Positions 56,210-64,000 of a stretch of 64,000 nt of DNA are shown here, piece after piece; within the stretch, counting starts at the first letter, position 1, and every line of letters begins with the position of its first letter. Origin of the DNA: Pycnococcus provasolii. Its lineage: Eukaryota; Chlorophyta; Pseudoscourfieldiophyceae; Pseudoscourfieldiales. The position numbers and the translations under genes are program-made. Under the pieces are notes generated by a model. It saw nothing but the letters and a program-made list of their open reading frames with translations, was not told where the DNA came from and made no database searches. The stretch covers positions 310,001 to 374,000 of the forward strand of contig CP150560.1 of the NCBI GenBank assembly GCA_049487715.1. The letters are read 5' to 3'.

Positions 56210-57625
56210 TTACTGTAAGATGGGCTGGCTGGCATTCCAGCTATTTGCGCTGACGCTCGTGAGCATCTGGAAGACGGTGTCCTTTGCCAGAACGTACGGC
56301 GCGTTGATGGTCTCAAACAGCGCATCTGGAGTGAGCTTGCCGACGGGCCAGCGCGCGAGGTTTGCCTCCGCCGCCTCACGCCTCGTCTTCTTTCCAACGC
56401 CGCCGGCAGTTGGATCGAAGTACTCGCGAATGTCACCCCAGTAAAAGTCGAAGTTCGTCATGATCACGTAGTCTCCACGCTTGTTCTCTCCGACGCCCGG
56501 GTGGCCAAGCGTCTGCACGTGCGCGACGCGGTCTGGATCCTTGCTCAGCACCTTGCCCTTGCCAACACCGCTGAGGATGTTGTACTCCGGACTGCAGTAC
56601 GGCGTGTCAGAAATCGTCTTGACGACGTCGTCGAAGCTGTCGTGCGTCTCCGCAATCTTGCGCAGTGACCAGCCGTTGAGAGGCCGCCCGCTGATGAGAT
56701 GCTGGATCGTCTGTTCGTTGCCGCCCAGGTGATCGGTGAAACGCGTGTTGCGCTCAACCGTGAAGCCGTCAGCACCAGCCTTGTACGCGGTGATGACGCT
56801 CGTGTATCCCGCCGCCATCTGGCTGCGAAAAACCTCCTTTCCTCCTCGTGTGAACACGGCGACGTAGACGAGGTTCTTCATGATATCCAACGGGCTAAAG
56901 TCGAGGTTGCGTGCGTGGTACACGTTCCCGTCCGCGCACATTGCGACGATGCCTGTGCACCCTGGTCCTCTCCACGGAATGCGCTTGAGTGCGGCGTACT
57001 CTTCTGGAATGACGTCGACTTGTTTGTGGTGTTTTGTGCCGTTGATGACGGGTACCATGAGAGTTTGAAGTTCGTAAATCATCTGCACAGCCTGCACAAA
57101 TTCTCGAGGCAGGCGCGACCTTTCGACGAGTCCGTCAACTTCTTGCTGCTGCTCCTCGTTTTCGGGTCCACGTTTCTTGGAGATTTCGTACAGCACATCT
57201 AACAGTACGGCATCGTGCTCGAAGTACTGCCTGTAGAACTGCCAGACGGTCGCGTTCAAGTTCGTCGCTGTGTCCTGGAAGAGCGGCTCGTAGCGTTGCG
57301 ACGGCGGCAGGTCCAGGTCAATTTCATATTGGGGGAGCAGACGATGGCCATGCGCAGATGGTGGAGGCGCTTTCTTCCCAACTTCCTTTGATGATGACGA
57401 CGAAGACATCACATCATCCCCAGGGCCATTCCCAATATGAGTAGCACGAATTAATGCAGAAGCACGAATTAATGCAGATGGAAGCACAGCAGGAGCACGA
57501 GCGGCAGACACACAACTGGAAGAGAAAAATGAAAAACCAGGTCCTCCAAAGCAGACACAGAAAAGAAGAATGCACACACAAAAAGAAAAAGGAGGGTGAG
57601 CAGCACTGAGGACGGAGCACGCCAT
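56210..57625 (-). CDS. Acid ceramidase / N-acylethanolamine acid amidase family (Ntn hydrolase)
   Basis: 471 residues from MACSVLSAAHPPFSFCVCIL, chosen because it starts with a signal peptide (a further in-frame Met lies at 57676). Secreted or lysosomal-type amidases of this family cleave N-acyl bonds of ceramides or N-acylethanolamines after self-cleavage before a nucleophilic Cys. That Cys is seen in WRGPGCTGIVAM, followed by GNVYHARNLDFSP (the conserved 'xxRNxD' block), VFRSQMAAGYTSVITAYKAG and FTVERNTR. GDYVIMTNFDFYWGD and a C-terminal LNxPTVLA-like NAPYVLAKDTVFQML follow. Whether it prefers ceramides or N-acylethanolamines cannot be read from sequence. Convergent with the F-box-like gene, 55 bp apart. 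Confidence 0.85.
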   Translation of the reverse strand: MACSVLSAAHPPFSFCVCILLFCVCFGGPGFSFFSSSCVSAARAPAVLPSALIRASALIRATHIGNGPGDDVMSSSSSSKEVGKKAPPPSAHGHRLLPQYEIDLDLPPSQRYEPLFQDTATNLNATVWQFYRQYFEHDAVLLDVLYEISKKRGPENEEQQQEVDGLVERSRLPREFVQAVQMIYELQTLMVPVINGTKHHKQVDVIPEEYAALKRIPWRGPGCTGIVAMCADGNVYHARNLDFSPLDIMKNLVYVAVFTRGGKEVFRSQMAAGYTSVITAYKAGADGFTVERNTRFTDHLGGNEQTIQHLISGRPLNGWSLRKIAETHDSFDDVVKTISDTPYCSPEYNILSGVGKGKVLSKDPDRVAHVQTLGHPGVGENKRGDYVIMTNFDFYWGDIREYFDPTAGGVGKKTRREAAEANLARWPVGKLTPDALFETINAPYVLAKDTVFQMLTSVSANSWNASQPILQ

Positions 57626-58153
57626 GGCTGACTGACACGAGCCAACAAATGAACACGCGCCGGAAAAAAAAAACACGGCTCTGGCCGGGAACGGTTCCCT
57701 TGAGCTGAGCTGTCAGCCGAGAAAAAACTCCGGGGAGGGTCTCGGCCATTCTCGGGGATCCGGCGCTGGTGCGCTTGGTTCCCGTGTGGAGGATTGATTG
57801 GGGGGACCCGGTAGAGGACCCGGTGGGAAATCTCCGTCTTCTGGGATCCCGCTCCTCTGGCTGGCCCGGCTACGGCCTACGAGGCTGAGTACTCAGGGAG
57901 GCGCGCGTGGAGTCTCGCAGGCAGTACAGTACTCGCGGGAGTACAAGCGGGAGGGTAGCATCAGCGTAATGGTGGGTAAGAACCGCACCATCGACTTCTC
58001 CGCGGTGGACGTGCACGCCATCCTCAAGCGCCTCGCGCCTGCGCTGCAGCCTGCACGGCATTCGGTCGAGCGTCGCGGAGGCGGTGGGAAATCGCTCGCA
58101 CGCGAGCCGCCCGTCGTGGGCTGGTGCGCTCTCAGCTGCGGCGAGGGGCAATG
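57626..58153. other. Spacer with possible decayed transposase sequence
   Basis: A plus-strand frame (57798-58154) ends by overlapping the next gene and contains YSREYKREGSISVMVGKNRT, but no domain is recognisable. Rich in GGACCCGG and CCGGGA repeats. Confidence 0.35.
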
Positions 58154-58843
58154 AGCAAGCGCCGCTCCTTGCACCGTGGCTCCGTGCGCGCGGATACGCG
58201 GAGCCAGGGGAGCGACGAGAAAATCCTCCGCCTCGCGCAGGCCGCGTTCCTCGCGGCGGTGGTGTGGCGGGACGGCATCGGTGAGTATAAGGTGGTCGCT
58301 CAGGAGGGCTCGGATATTTTTCACGTCCAGGGCACGTCATCCATCGAGAATGCAAGGCGTCGGGTGAATTTGGCCGACCGAACGTGCTCGTGTTTCTCCT
58401 GGCATTCTGGCAATAGAACGGCATCCCTTGCTCGCATGGCATTTCCGCGGCGAAGGCGAAAGCTAGGACGGAGCGGCGGCCACACGATGGGCGAGTGGTA
58501 CGAGAGTGCCTTTTGGGATTGCTACAAGGTCACCAGCGGCGGGTCCATCTATGCGACCACCATGGCTCCGCCATCATCATCATCGATATCTCCTCCACCA
58601 CCGGCAACGACGCAAGCTCCGCCTGTCGATGGCAAAGGGAGAGTACCAGCTGCGGCCTACATAGGCTTCACGATCATCTCCTTCGTGTTCGCGGCGATGG
58701 GCGTTGGTGTTGGTGTTGGTGTCATGATCGCTCCGCGCTTTCGACCGAACATGAGCTATGGTGCGTTTGGTGACGATGCGGAGCAAGCGGCAGGAAATCG
58801 TCGGTGGAGTGGCAATCCCATAGCCATGGCTGAACTGAACTGA
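58154..58843 (+). CDS. SWIM-like (MULE transposase-derived?) fragment fused to a membrane segment
   Basis: About 229 residues from MSKRRSLHRGSVRADTRSQG (58151 region; the frame opens earlier). EYKVVAQEGSDIFHVQGTSS and ENARRRVNLADRTCSCFSWH resemble the strand and CxC start of a SWIM zinc finger from Mutator-like transposases ('V(N/D)LxxRTCSCxxWQ'). The second half of the SWIM motif (CxH) is missing and replaced by GNRTASLARMAFPR. The C-terminal part has a Pro/Ser linker and one membrane helix (PAAAYIGFTIISFVFAAMGV). It looks like a transposase remnant joined to new sequence; expression is uncertain. Confidence 0.4.
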   Translation, partial: SKRRSLHRGSVRADTRSQGSDEKILRLAQAAFLAAVVWRDGIGEYKVVAQEGSDIFHVQGTSSIENARRRVNLADRTCSCFSWHSGNRTASLARMAFPRRRRKLGRSGGHTMGEWYESAFWDCYKVTSGGSIYATTMAPPSSSSISPPPPATTQAPPVDGKGRVPAAAYIGFTIISFVFAAMGVGVGVGVMIAPRFRPNMSYGAFGDDAEQAAGNRRWSGNPIAMAELN

Positions 58844-58937
58844 TCAAAATTGTTTTCATTTTCTAATGACATGTTTTCTTTGTTACTAAACGTTCTAAAT
58901 AAACTAATTTGCTACGGTACACCTGTCTTTTTTGTCT

Positions 58938-59954
58938 TCACGAACCTTCTGCATCATCCATGGCTTTCTCGTACGCATGGTAATCAATCACGGCGTACGT
59001 TTGCTCGCGCGTGTGCATGAGTTCTTTCTCCGCGCGAGCGTTTCCATCGTCGTTGATGATGGCGGCGTACACCTCCGCGGCAGCACGGCTCTGCGCGCGG
59101 AATGCGCTGAGCGGGTAGAGAGCGAGCGTGGCCCCCGCCGTCTTGAGCTGCTCGCCGGTGTACAGAGGCGTTTTACCAAACTCCGTCATATTCGCAAGGA
59201 TCGGCACGGTTGGGCCAAGTTTTTCGCGGAACGCCTTGTATTGCTCGAGTTCTGTGAGTGCCTCGGGGAAGATGGCATCCGCACCCGCGTCGACGTACGC
59301 CTTTGCGCGCTCGAGCGCGCTGTCGATTCCCTCGACTGCCAACGCGTCGGTTCGCGCCATGATGACAAAGTCAGGGTCAGTTCGCGCCTCCACTGCGGCT
59401 GAGATGCGCGCGCACATTTCCTCCGTGGAGACGACCGCCTTGTTGGGTCTGTGTCCGCACCTTTTCGCGAGCACTTGGTCTTCGATGTGCACAGCCGCCG
59501 CGCCTGCTGAGATCATATCTTTGATGGCGCGTTTTATTGCGAACTGCGACGTTCCAAATCCGGTATCGATATCGACGAGGAGAGGTGTCGTTGGCGGCAC
59601 GACACGCGTGATACGCCGTACGTCTGTGAGCACGTCATCGAGCGTGGTGATTCCTAGGTCTGGGTACCCCATGGATCCGAGCGCGACACCTCCCCCTGAG
59701 ACGTAGATCATGTCAAAGCCAGCTTGGTGAGCTTGCAGTGCGGTGTACGCGTTTAACGCACCGGCACACTTCAGAATGGGGGGAAGAAGGTCCCCTGACC
59801 CACCGGAAGCTGACCCACCGGAAGCTGACCCACCACCGGAAGATGACGATAACACCCCTGAGAATAACTGACGCAGACGCTTACAAGCACTTGTAGTTGT
59901 ACCAACCACACCACCACCACCACCACCACCACCACGCATAGCGGCGGCGGACAT
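58938..59954 (-). CDS. prpB: 2-methylisocitrate lyase / PEP mutase-isocitrate lyase family (PrpB-like)
   Basis: 338 residues. The N-terminal ~50 residues (Gly/Ser-rich, with SASGGS repeats) look like a targeting extension. The TIM-barrel domain shows [31 protein letters not shown] (metal-binding Asp), [20 protein letters not shown] (active-site Cys loop KRCGH), [20 protein letters not shown] and [15 protein letters not shown]. The C-terminal helix [12 protein letters not shown] matches the 'xxINYHxFExxL' end of PrpB. Function: cleavage of 2-methylisocitrate to pyruvate and succinate in propionate breakdown, probably mitochondrial (inference). A related isocitrate lyase would be longer. Confidence 0.88.
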   Translation of the reverse strand: MSAAAMRGGGGGGGGVVGTTTSACKRLRQLFSGVLSSSSGGGSASGGSASGGSGDLLPPILKCAGALNAYTALQAHQAGFDMIYVSGGGVALGSMGYPDLGITTLDDVLTDVRRITRVVPPTTPLLVDIDTGFGTSQFAIKRAIKDMISAGAAAVHIEDQVLAKRCGHRPNKAVVSTEEMCARISAAVEARTDPDFVIMARTDALAVEGIDSALERAKAYVDAGADAIFPEALTELEQYKAFREKLGPTVPILANMTEFGKTPLYTGEQLKTAGATLALYPLSAFRAQSRAAAEVYAAIINDDGNARAEKELMHTREQTYAVIDYHAYEKAMDDAEGS

Positions 59955-60144
59955 CTGAAACTATTTTTTAAAAACCTTTACCTTTCAAGGCGCTGACACA
60001 GGTGTGTACCTGGCCAGCGCGGAGACAGAATTCTAGAAAACAAAACAGGTGAGAAAATACTGTGGTACTCTGAAAAAGTAACAGCCCAAAAAAGACCAGA
60101 TCTGCTGCGACGGGATACAAAACCCGAACACATAACCCTAACAC

Positions 60145-60178
<34 letters not shown>

Positions 60179-60358
60179 CAGTACCCTCCGCTCCGTGTGT
60201 CAACAGAGACTTGTATTGTAAGTGTGTCGCTCGCACATGTGGATGGCTGGATGTGCGCACACTCTCAAAGTGAATGAAATATCAAATATACTGAATTTGT
60301 TTTTATTATACACGCAACGCAACACAACACAACACAGCACAGCACTATGTAGGTGGTA
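59955..60358. other. Intergenic with telomere-like array
   Basis: Contains the array at 60134-60178 and an AACACAACACAGCACAGCAC stretch (60325-60345). No gene. Confidence 0.6.
60134..60178. repeat. Interstitial telomere-like array (CCCTAA and CCCTAAA units)
   Basis: Seven near-perfect units mixing CCCTAA with one CCCTAAA, plus a variant ACACCTAA. Too short and flanked by genes on both sides, so not a chromosome end. Confidence 0.9.
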
Positions 60359-61021
60359 TTATAGGCCTGAGCTCTGAAAGCTCGCGATGATATTTAACAA
60401 GTCCATGATGGCCTGTCTTAGCGCCTTTGCAGTCTCCTCCTCAGGTTCGGGAATCGCACTCTCAGGTAAGCCGCACGAACGCGCTTGCGTCTTCACCACC
60501 ACCCACTCCTGCCGTGCTCGCGCGAGCTGAACAAGCGCAGCCTCCGCCTTCGTCGACGCAGGGACAGACCGACGAACGAACTCGTTCAGCGGCTGCTTCT
60601 TGTCCTTTTCACTTTCCTTGTTCGTGTTCTGGGCGTGCTTGCTTTCTGGCTTGTCTGCGTCAGCTTTGTGCGCGCCTCCTCCGTCGCCGCCATCGCCGCC
60701 GTCTCGCTTACTTTCCCCTCGTCCCTCTCTCTCGTTATTGCGGTGCGCGCACGTCACGACAAGCCAGCCTCTCGCCACGGCGTTCTGCCCTTGCTGCGCC
60801 GGCGCACCCGCCCACGGCGATCCCCCGCCTGGTCGTCGCCCCCTCTTGGCGCGACTCCAAGAGCATTCCCCAAGAGCAGTCGACGACAAAGTGCGACAAA
60901 GTGGCGGCGACAGTGGTGGAGTGGCGGCGCTAAGCTTAAGTTTCGCCCTATTATTACGGCATGTAGGAGTAAGCTGAATCCTCCTCCCTCTTAAGGTGTA
61001 CATCAACGTCAACAGCAACAA
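60359..61021 (-). CDS. Hypothetical protein
   Basis: 220-codon frame. The C-terminal 75 residues look structured (STKAEAALVQLARARQEWVV, VKTQARSCGLPESAIPEPEE, TAKALRQAIMDLLNIIASFQ), suggesting two helices. The N-terminal half is low complexity (Gly/Asp, Lys/Glu). The true start may be internal. No family recognised. Confidence 0.4.
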   Translation of the reverse strand: MLLLTLMYTLRGRRIQLTPTCRNNRAKLKLSAATPPLSPPLCRTLSSTALGECSWSRAKRGRRPGGGSPWAGAPAQQGQNAVARGWLVVTCAHRNNEREGRGESKRDGGDGGDGGGAHKADADKPESKHAQNTNKESEKDKKQPLNEFVRRSVPASTKAEAALVQLARARQEWVVVKTQARSCGLPESAIPEPEEETAKALRQAIMDLLNIIASFQSSGL

Positions 61022-61623
61022 CGATCTGCAGTACTAATAAGAAGCAGGCACTCGTCGACGAAGAATGACCACAAGAGAAAACCACAATCAATACCAGTAA
61101 AATAACGCAGACTAAAAATTGAGAATGAGAATGAAAATGAGAATGAGAATGAGAATGACACGTCGCCTGATGGGCTGGATCCAATTACGGTTTCGGGTCT
61201 TCGGGTGTTCGGCCAAGGCCCAACAACAAAAAAGCTTGCCTATTGGCCTATGTCGCTTTTGGTGGAGTAACTCACGCACGCACGCACGCACGAAAAAACA
61301 AGCACAAGCACAAGCACTGTGAAGTGTGAAGCACAAGGCGGCGGCGAACACGCGACGAGGACGACGAGCGCGATCCTACCAACATAAATAAACGAGCGAT
61401 AGTACGGTTTTTACCAACTCTCCACCAATATTTATCATCCTAGAAGTACATAGTAAAGTACTTAATTGATTCCTATATAGTACTATGATAAAGCCATAAA
61501 GGTACATGCGGTTGTTTGCGCTGGTTCATGAGCATGGTATGTATGTACATATGAGCATGGTGGCAAAGTTCAACAGTTCAACAACAAACAACTGCGGGCT
61601 GGTGACCTGGGCGGGGGAGTGAA
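61022..61623. other. Intergenic with GAGAATGA microsatellite
   Basis: AATGAGAATGAGAATG repeats at about 61118-61158 and CGCACGCACGCACG at 61275-61290. No gene. Confidence 0.5.
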
Positions 61624-63549
61624 GTGAATTCCTGCGCCACTTCGCCATCCGCGGCATTAAATCCCTCTCCAGGTGCTCGTCCCATGCCCGGTGGTGGTGG
61701 TGGTGGTGGTGGTGGTGGTGGTGGTGGTAATCACAATAACAATGACGACGGCCAGTCACTACAAGAGCAGCAAGCGGCAAGACTCAGATACACGCTCGCG
61801 TCTCTCTCACGACTCGAAATGGCACGCGCGGAAGACTTGAAACTTATGACCGCAGAGACGTCTGGCGACCCGGACGTCGCAACGCAGGCCATCTGGGAGT
61901 GCGAGTTGCGCGAGGAGTGGCGTGTGCAGCGTGAAGATGCCGCAATCAGACACATCGAGGGCGGCGTCGACCTCATGCAGCTCGCACTCAAGAAAGAAAA
62001 GAACCAAGAACAAGCTGTCGCGCCGCCGCCGCCGCCAACGTCAGAAGCAACGACAACGTCGCCAAATGCAAAGAGAAGGTCGACTGGCTTACCGTACTCG
62101 GCGAGAGAACGAAGAGTTGCTGTGCCTGCACGCCTTGGCGTCGATCGCGCGCGCGCACTGCGCGAAATGCAGGAAGAACAGGACATGCAGCGCGTGAGGT
62201 CGACGACGGCAAGGCGCACGCACTCACCTACGCGCGTAGCGCAGCCGTCCTTCGCGGGAGCGTCGCGCGTATACGTCGTCAAGGGTCAAGGTCAACGGCC
62301 GCAGCAGTCGACAGGTGGCCCTCGCCCTACGTCCGCGCCAGCCGCAGCCAAGCCAAAGCAACCAAGCACAACGCATGATCGCCTGCTGCGCTCGACGCGT
62401 CGGCTGCGCACGGCGCTCGCAGCGCACACCGAGGATGACGGCGCGACGGCTGCAGTGACTGCTCTGAGAAACGGCGTCGAGGCGGCCCGAGCCGCGTTCG
62501 CCGATGCCGTCATCGCGGCGCGCGCACGCGCCGCCGCGTGCACACCCTCCGAGAGGGAGAAGCCTACGCCCGACGTGCGGCGCGCTTGGCAGCCTGCAAC
62601 AGCGCTTCACCGCAACCTGGGAACCACCGCAGCCTCGCTGGAGCGTGCCGGGCAGCTTCGTATGCGAAGAGCCGCACAGCTTGTGCAGCGAGCTTGGCGT
62701 GTCAAGCTACGCCGGATAAAATCCGAAAGGCGGCGACTCGCGATTGGTCGCCTAAAGCTGTCTGCGCGCGCGCGACGCGTGCAGCGCGCATGGCGTCGCT
62801 TCATGGCAAGACGGCGAGCGCGCGATGGCGCGCTGGCGCGCCTGCTCTACCAGTCGTCCGCACGACGACTGCAGCGTTGGTGGCGGCGTTTGCGAAGACT
62901 CTGCGCATCGCGCGTAGCGCCTGCGTCGTCGATGCCCTCGGCTGACAACCGTCGTGCCGCCGCGGCGGCACTTCGCATCACTGCCGCTGCGCGCGGTTGG
63001 ATTGGTCGTCGCATCGCGCGTCGCATGCGCTTAGCGTCGGAGGGGATGGCTCTCCGCACGCGTCGCCTCGACTTTGCTCGCAAGCGAGCAGTCGCGCTAG
63101 CCCTCGCACCACTTGATGCGCGGCTGCTTTCGGATTGTCATACGGCGCACGCGGAGATGATTTCGCTCGAGCAAGCTGCCAACACGGTGCCAGGCAAGGT
63201 GTGGTCAGCATTCGACAAGTGGGAAAAGGCTGCTCGTAAGACTGCAAGTCGGCAGCCTCTTCCGCGCGGCTGGGTGCCGCAGGTGGATCCCGCCACCGCA
63301 CGTCTCTTCTTCCTCAACACTCGCACGGGAGCCTTTAGCCGCCTGCATCCTGCGGAGGCTGCGGCTCAGCCCGCTCTCGCCGCCGGACGTGAGAAGGCGC
63401 GCGCCGAGGTGGTACGCCAGATTGCTCAGATCGAGTCACGCGCGGATGAGGTATCCTGGTTCCTCTCGCGTTCCCTCGAGGCCTCCGCCCTATCTCGTCA
63501 CGCCGTGCGCGCTCGCGTCGTTTCCAGCATGGCATCCCTCATTCAGTAA
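61624..63549 (+). CDS. IQ-motif protein with degenerate WW domain
   Basis: 641 residues. A Gly run (~22-37) follows the start. The N-terminal half is Arg/Ala/Pro-rich. From about 340 there are several IQ-like helices (RRAAQLVQRAWRVKLRRIKS, ARRVQRAWRRFMARRRARDG, SARRLQRWWRRLRRL, ALRITAAARGWIGRRIARRM), expected to bind calmodulin or centrins. Near residue 550, LPRGWVPQVDPATARLFFLN, TRTGAFSRLHP matches a WW domain with the first Trp, the aromatic pair and the final Pro kept, while the second Trp is replaced. A short coiled coil ends the protein. IQ/WW mixtures are common in flagellar or cytoskeletal proteins; no specific orthologue recognised. Confidence 0.6.
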   Translation: MNSCATSPSAALNPSPGARPMPGGGGGGGGGGGGGNHNNNDDGQSLQEQQAARLRYTLASLSRLEMARAEDLKLMTAETSGDPDVATQAIWECELREEWRVQREDAAIRHIEGGVDLMQLALKKEKNQEQAVAPPPPPTSEATTTSPNAKRRSTGLPYSARERRVAVPARLGVDRARALREMQEEQDMQRVRSTTARRTHSPTRVAQPSFAGASRVYVVKGQGQRPQQSTGGPRPTSAPAAAKPKQPSTTHDRLLRSTRRLRTALAAHTEDDGATAAVTALRNGVEAARAAFADAVIAARARAAACTPSEREKPTPDVRRAWQPATALHRNLGTTAASLERAGQLRMRRAAQLVQRAWRVKLRRIKSERRRLAIGRLKLSARARRVQRAWRRFMARRRARDGALARLLYQSSARRLQRWWRRLRRLCASRVAPASSMPSADNRRAAAAALRITAAARGWIGRRIARRMRLASEGMALRTRRLDFARKRAVALALAPLDARLLSDCHTAHAEMISLEQAANTVPGKVWSAFDKWEKAARKTASRQPLPRGWVPQVDPATARLFFLNTRTGAFSRLHPAEAAAQPALAAGREKARAEVVRQIAQIESRADEVSWFLSRSLEASALSRHAVRARVVSSMASLIQ

Positions 63550-63833
63550 TAAAGTGTACTTTACTCTGTCCAGCGGTCGTCCATTCACACCATTCACTTT
63601 CACCATTCAGCCCATTCACCGGTGCCATTCACTTCGCGTTTTTGTACATTGCGCAGGTGATTTCGAAGGTTGTATCACTCTATCAAGGCGCTTTCGTTGG
63701 CGTAGTGAGGTCTCTACTTCGACCAGTTCGTTACACTGGATTCTTAATTATGTAGTCACATGTTGTTCACTCGCGCAGTCTTTCAATGGACACTGCGTGC
63801 AACAGTCCGACCGGGTGGGTTACCACCTAGAGC
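63550..63833. other. Intergenic, CATTCAC repeats
   Basis: CCATTCAC-type units recur at 63580-63635. The first bases after the IQ/WW stop (63555-63581) resemble the 3' flank at 16317-16347. Confidence 0.5.
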
Positions 63834-64000
63834 TCATAGTCCGTATGCGCCCGTAATCTTCAAGCTCCCGTTGGCGTAGGTGATGTTGACGGACTCGCCC
63901 GCGAGACTGAGGTACCCAAAGCGAATGGATGTTGTGATGGAACCGTGCCCGAGCAAGTCCGTGAAGTCTTCCGTGGTCATCTTGCCTCCCTTGGCTTTTT
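63834..64000 (-). CDS. C-terminal end of an unknown protein, cut by the right edge
   Basis: The minus strand is open from the window edge to a TGA at 63836-63834. It encodes about 54 residues: KAKGGKMTTEDFTDLLGHGS, ITTSIRFGYLSLAGESVNIT, YANGSLKITGAYGL. Alternating hydrophobic residues suggest a beta-rich end. No family can be assigned from this fragment. Confidence 0.45.
   Translation of the reverse strand, partial: KAKGGKMTTEDFTDLLGHGSITTSIRFGYLSLAGESVNITYANGSLKITGAYGL

Noticed and set aside
1-64000. tRNA, rRNA and CRISPR content
   Set aside because: I saw no convincing cloverleaf with a T-loop GTTCRA outside coding regions, no rRNA blocks and no spaced direct-repeat array. A tRNAscan-SE run would be needed to exclude intron-containing tRNAs.

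Overview
The window looks like nuclear DNA from a compact, intron-poor, photosynthetic unicellular eukaryote, most likely a green alga of prasinophyte grade. Evidence: long single-exon eukaryotic genes close together on both strands, a GDP-mannose 3,5-epimerase, a plant-type tyrosylprotein sulfotransferase, a plastid-type DUF1995 protein, a WASH subunit, HBS1 and a CX9C mitochondrial protein, plus short interstitial TTAGGG/TTTAGGG repeats. No bacterial operon structure, CRISPR array or rRNA is visible. The species call is inference. At least one intron can be placed exactly (41345-41447), with a GTAAGT donor, a CACTAAC branch-like motif and an ACAG acceptor.

Layout. 0-13 kb: truncated DUF1826 gene (-), WASH1 (+), SLC10A7/BASS4-like transporter (-), decayed transposase fragment (-), D-2-hydroxyacid dehydrogenase (+), glutamine-synthetase-like enzyme (+), HBS1 GTPase with a broken frame (+), universal stress protein (-). 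13.5-16.3 kb: a DUF1995-SAP-zinc-knuckle protein. 16.5-27.2 kb: a Golgi/cell-surface neighbourhood with a sulfotransferase, an RCC1-like repeat protein, a nucleotide-sugar-type transporter, a TPST-like sulfotransferase with a WW-like motif, a DUF273 glycosyltransferase and GME. 27.4-36 kb: an unknown membrane protein, retroelement fragments, CMC4, an unknown small protein and a long-chain acyl-CoA synthetase.

37.4-50.0 kb holds the most novel material. Three paralogous large proteins share an FWxxNPxG motif, one EF-hand, one transmembrane helix, a big non-cytosolic region and a Cys-rich C-terminus; two of them end in a cystine-knot-like pattern. Related copies of an unknown ~127-residue domain lie at both ends of the 10-kb segment carrying two of these genes.

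51-60 kb: a single-polypeptide ethanolamine ammonia-lyase (EutB+EutC), a Cys-rich membrane ORF pair, an F-box-like Gly-rich protein, an acid ceramidase/NAAA-like amidase, a SWIM-like transposase-derived membrane protein and a PrpB-like lyase. The amidase (which could release ethanolamine) and EutBC suggest a linked ethanolamine route. 60-64 kb: interstitial telomeric repeats, a small unknown gene, an IQ/WW-like protein and the 3' end of an unknown gene at the right edge.
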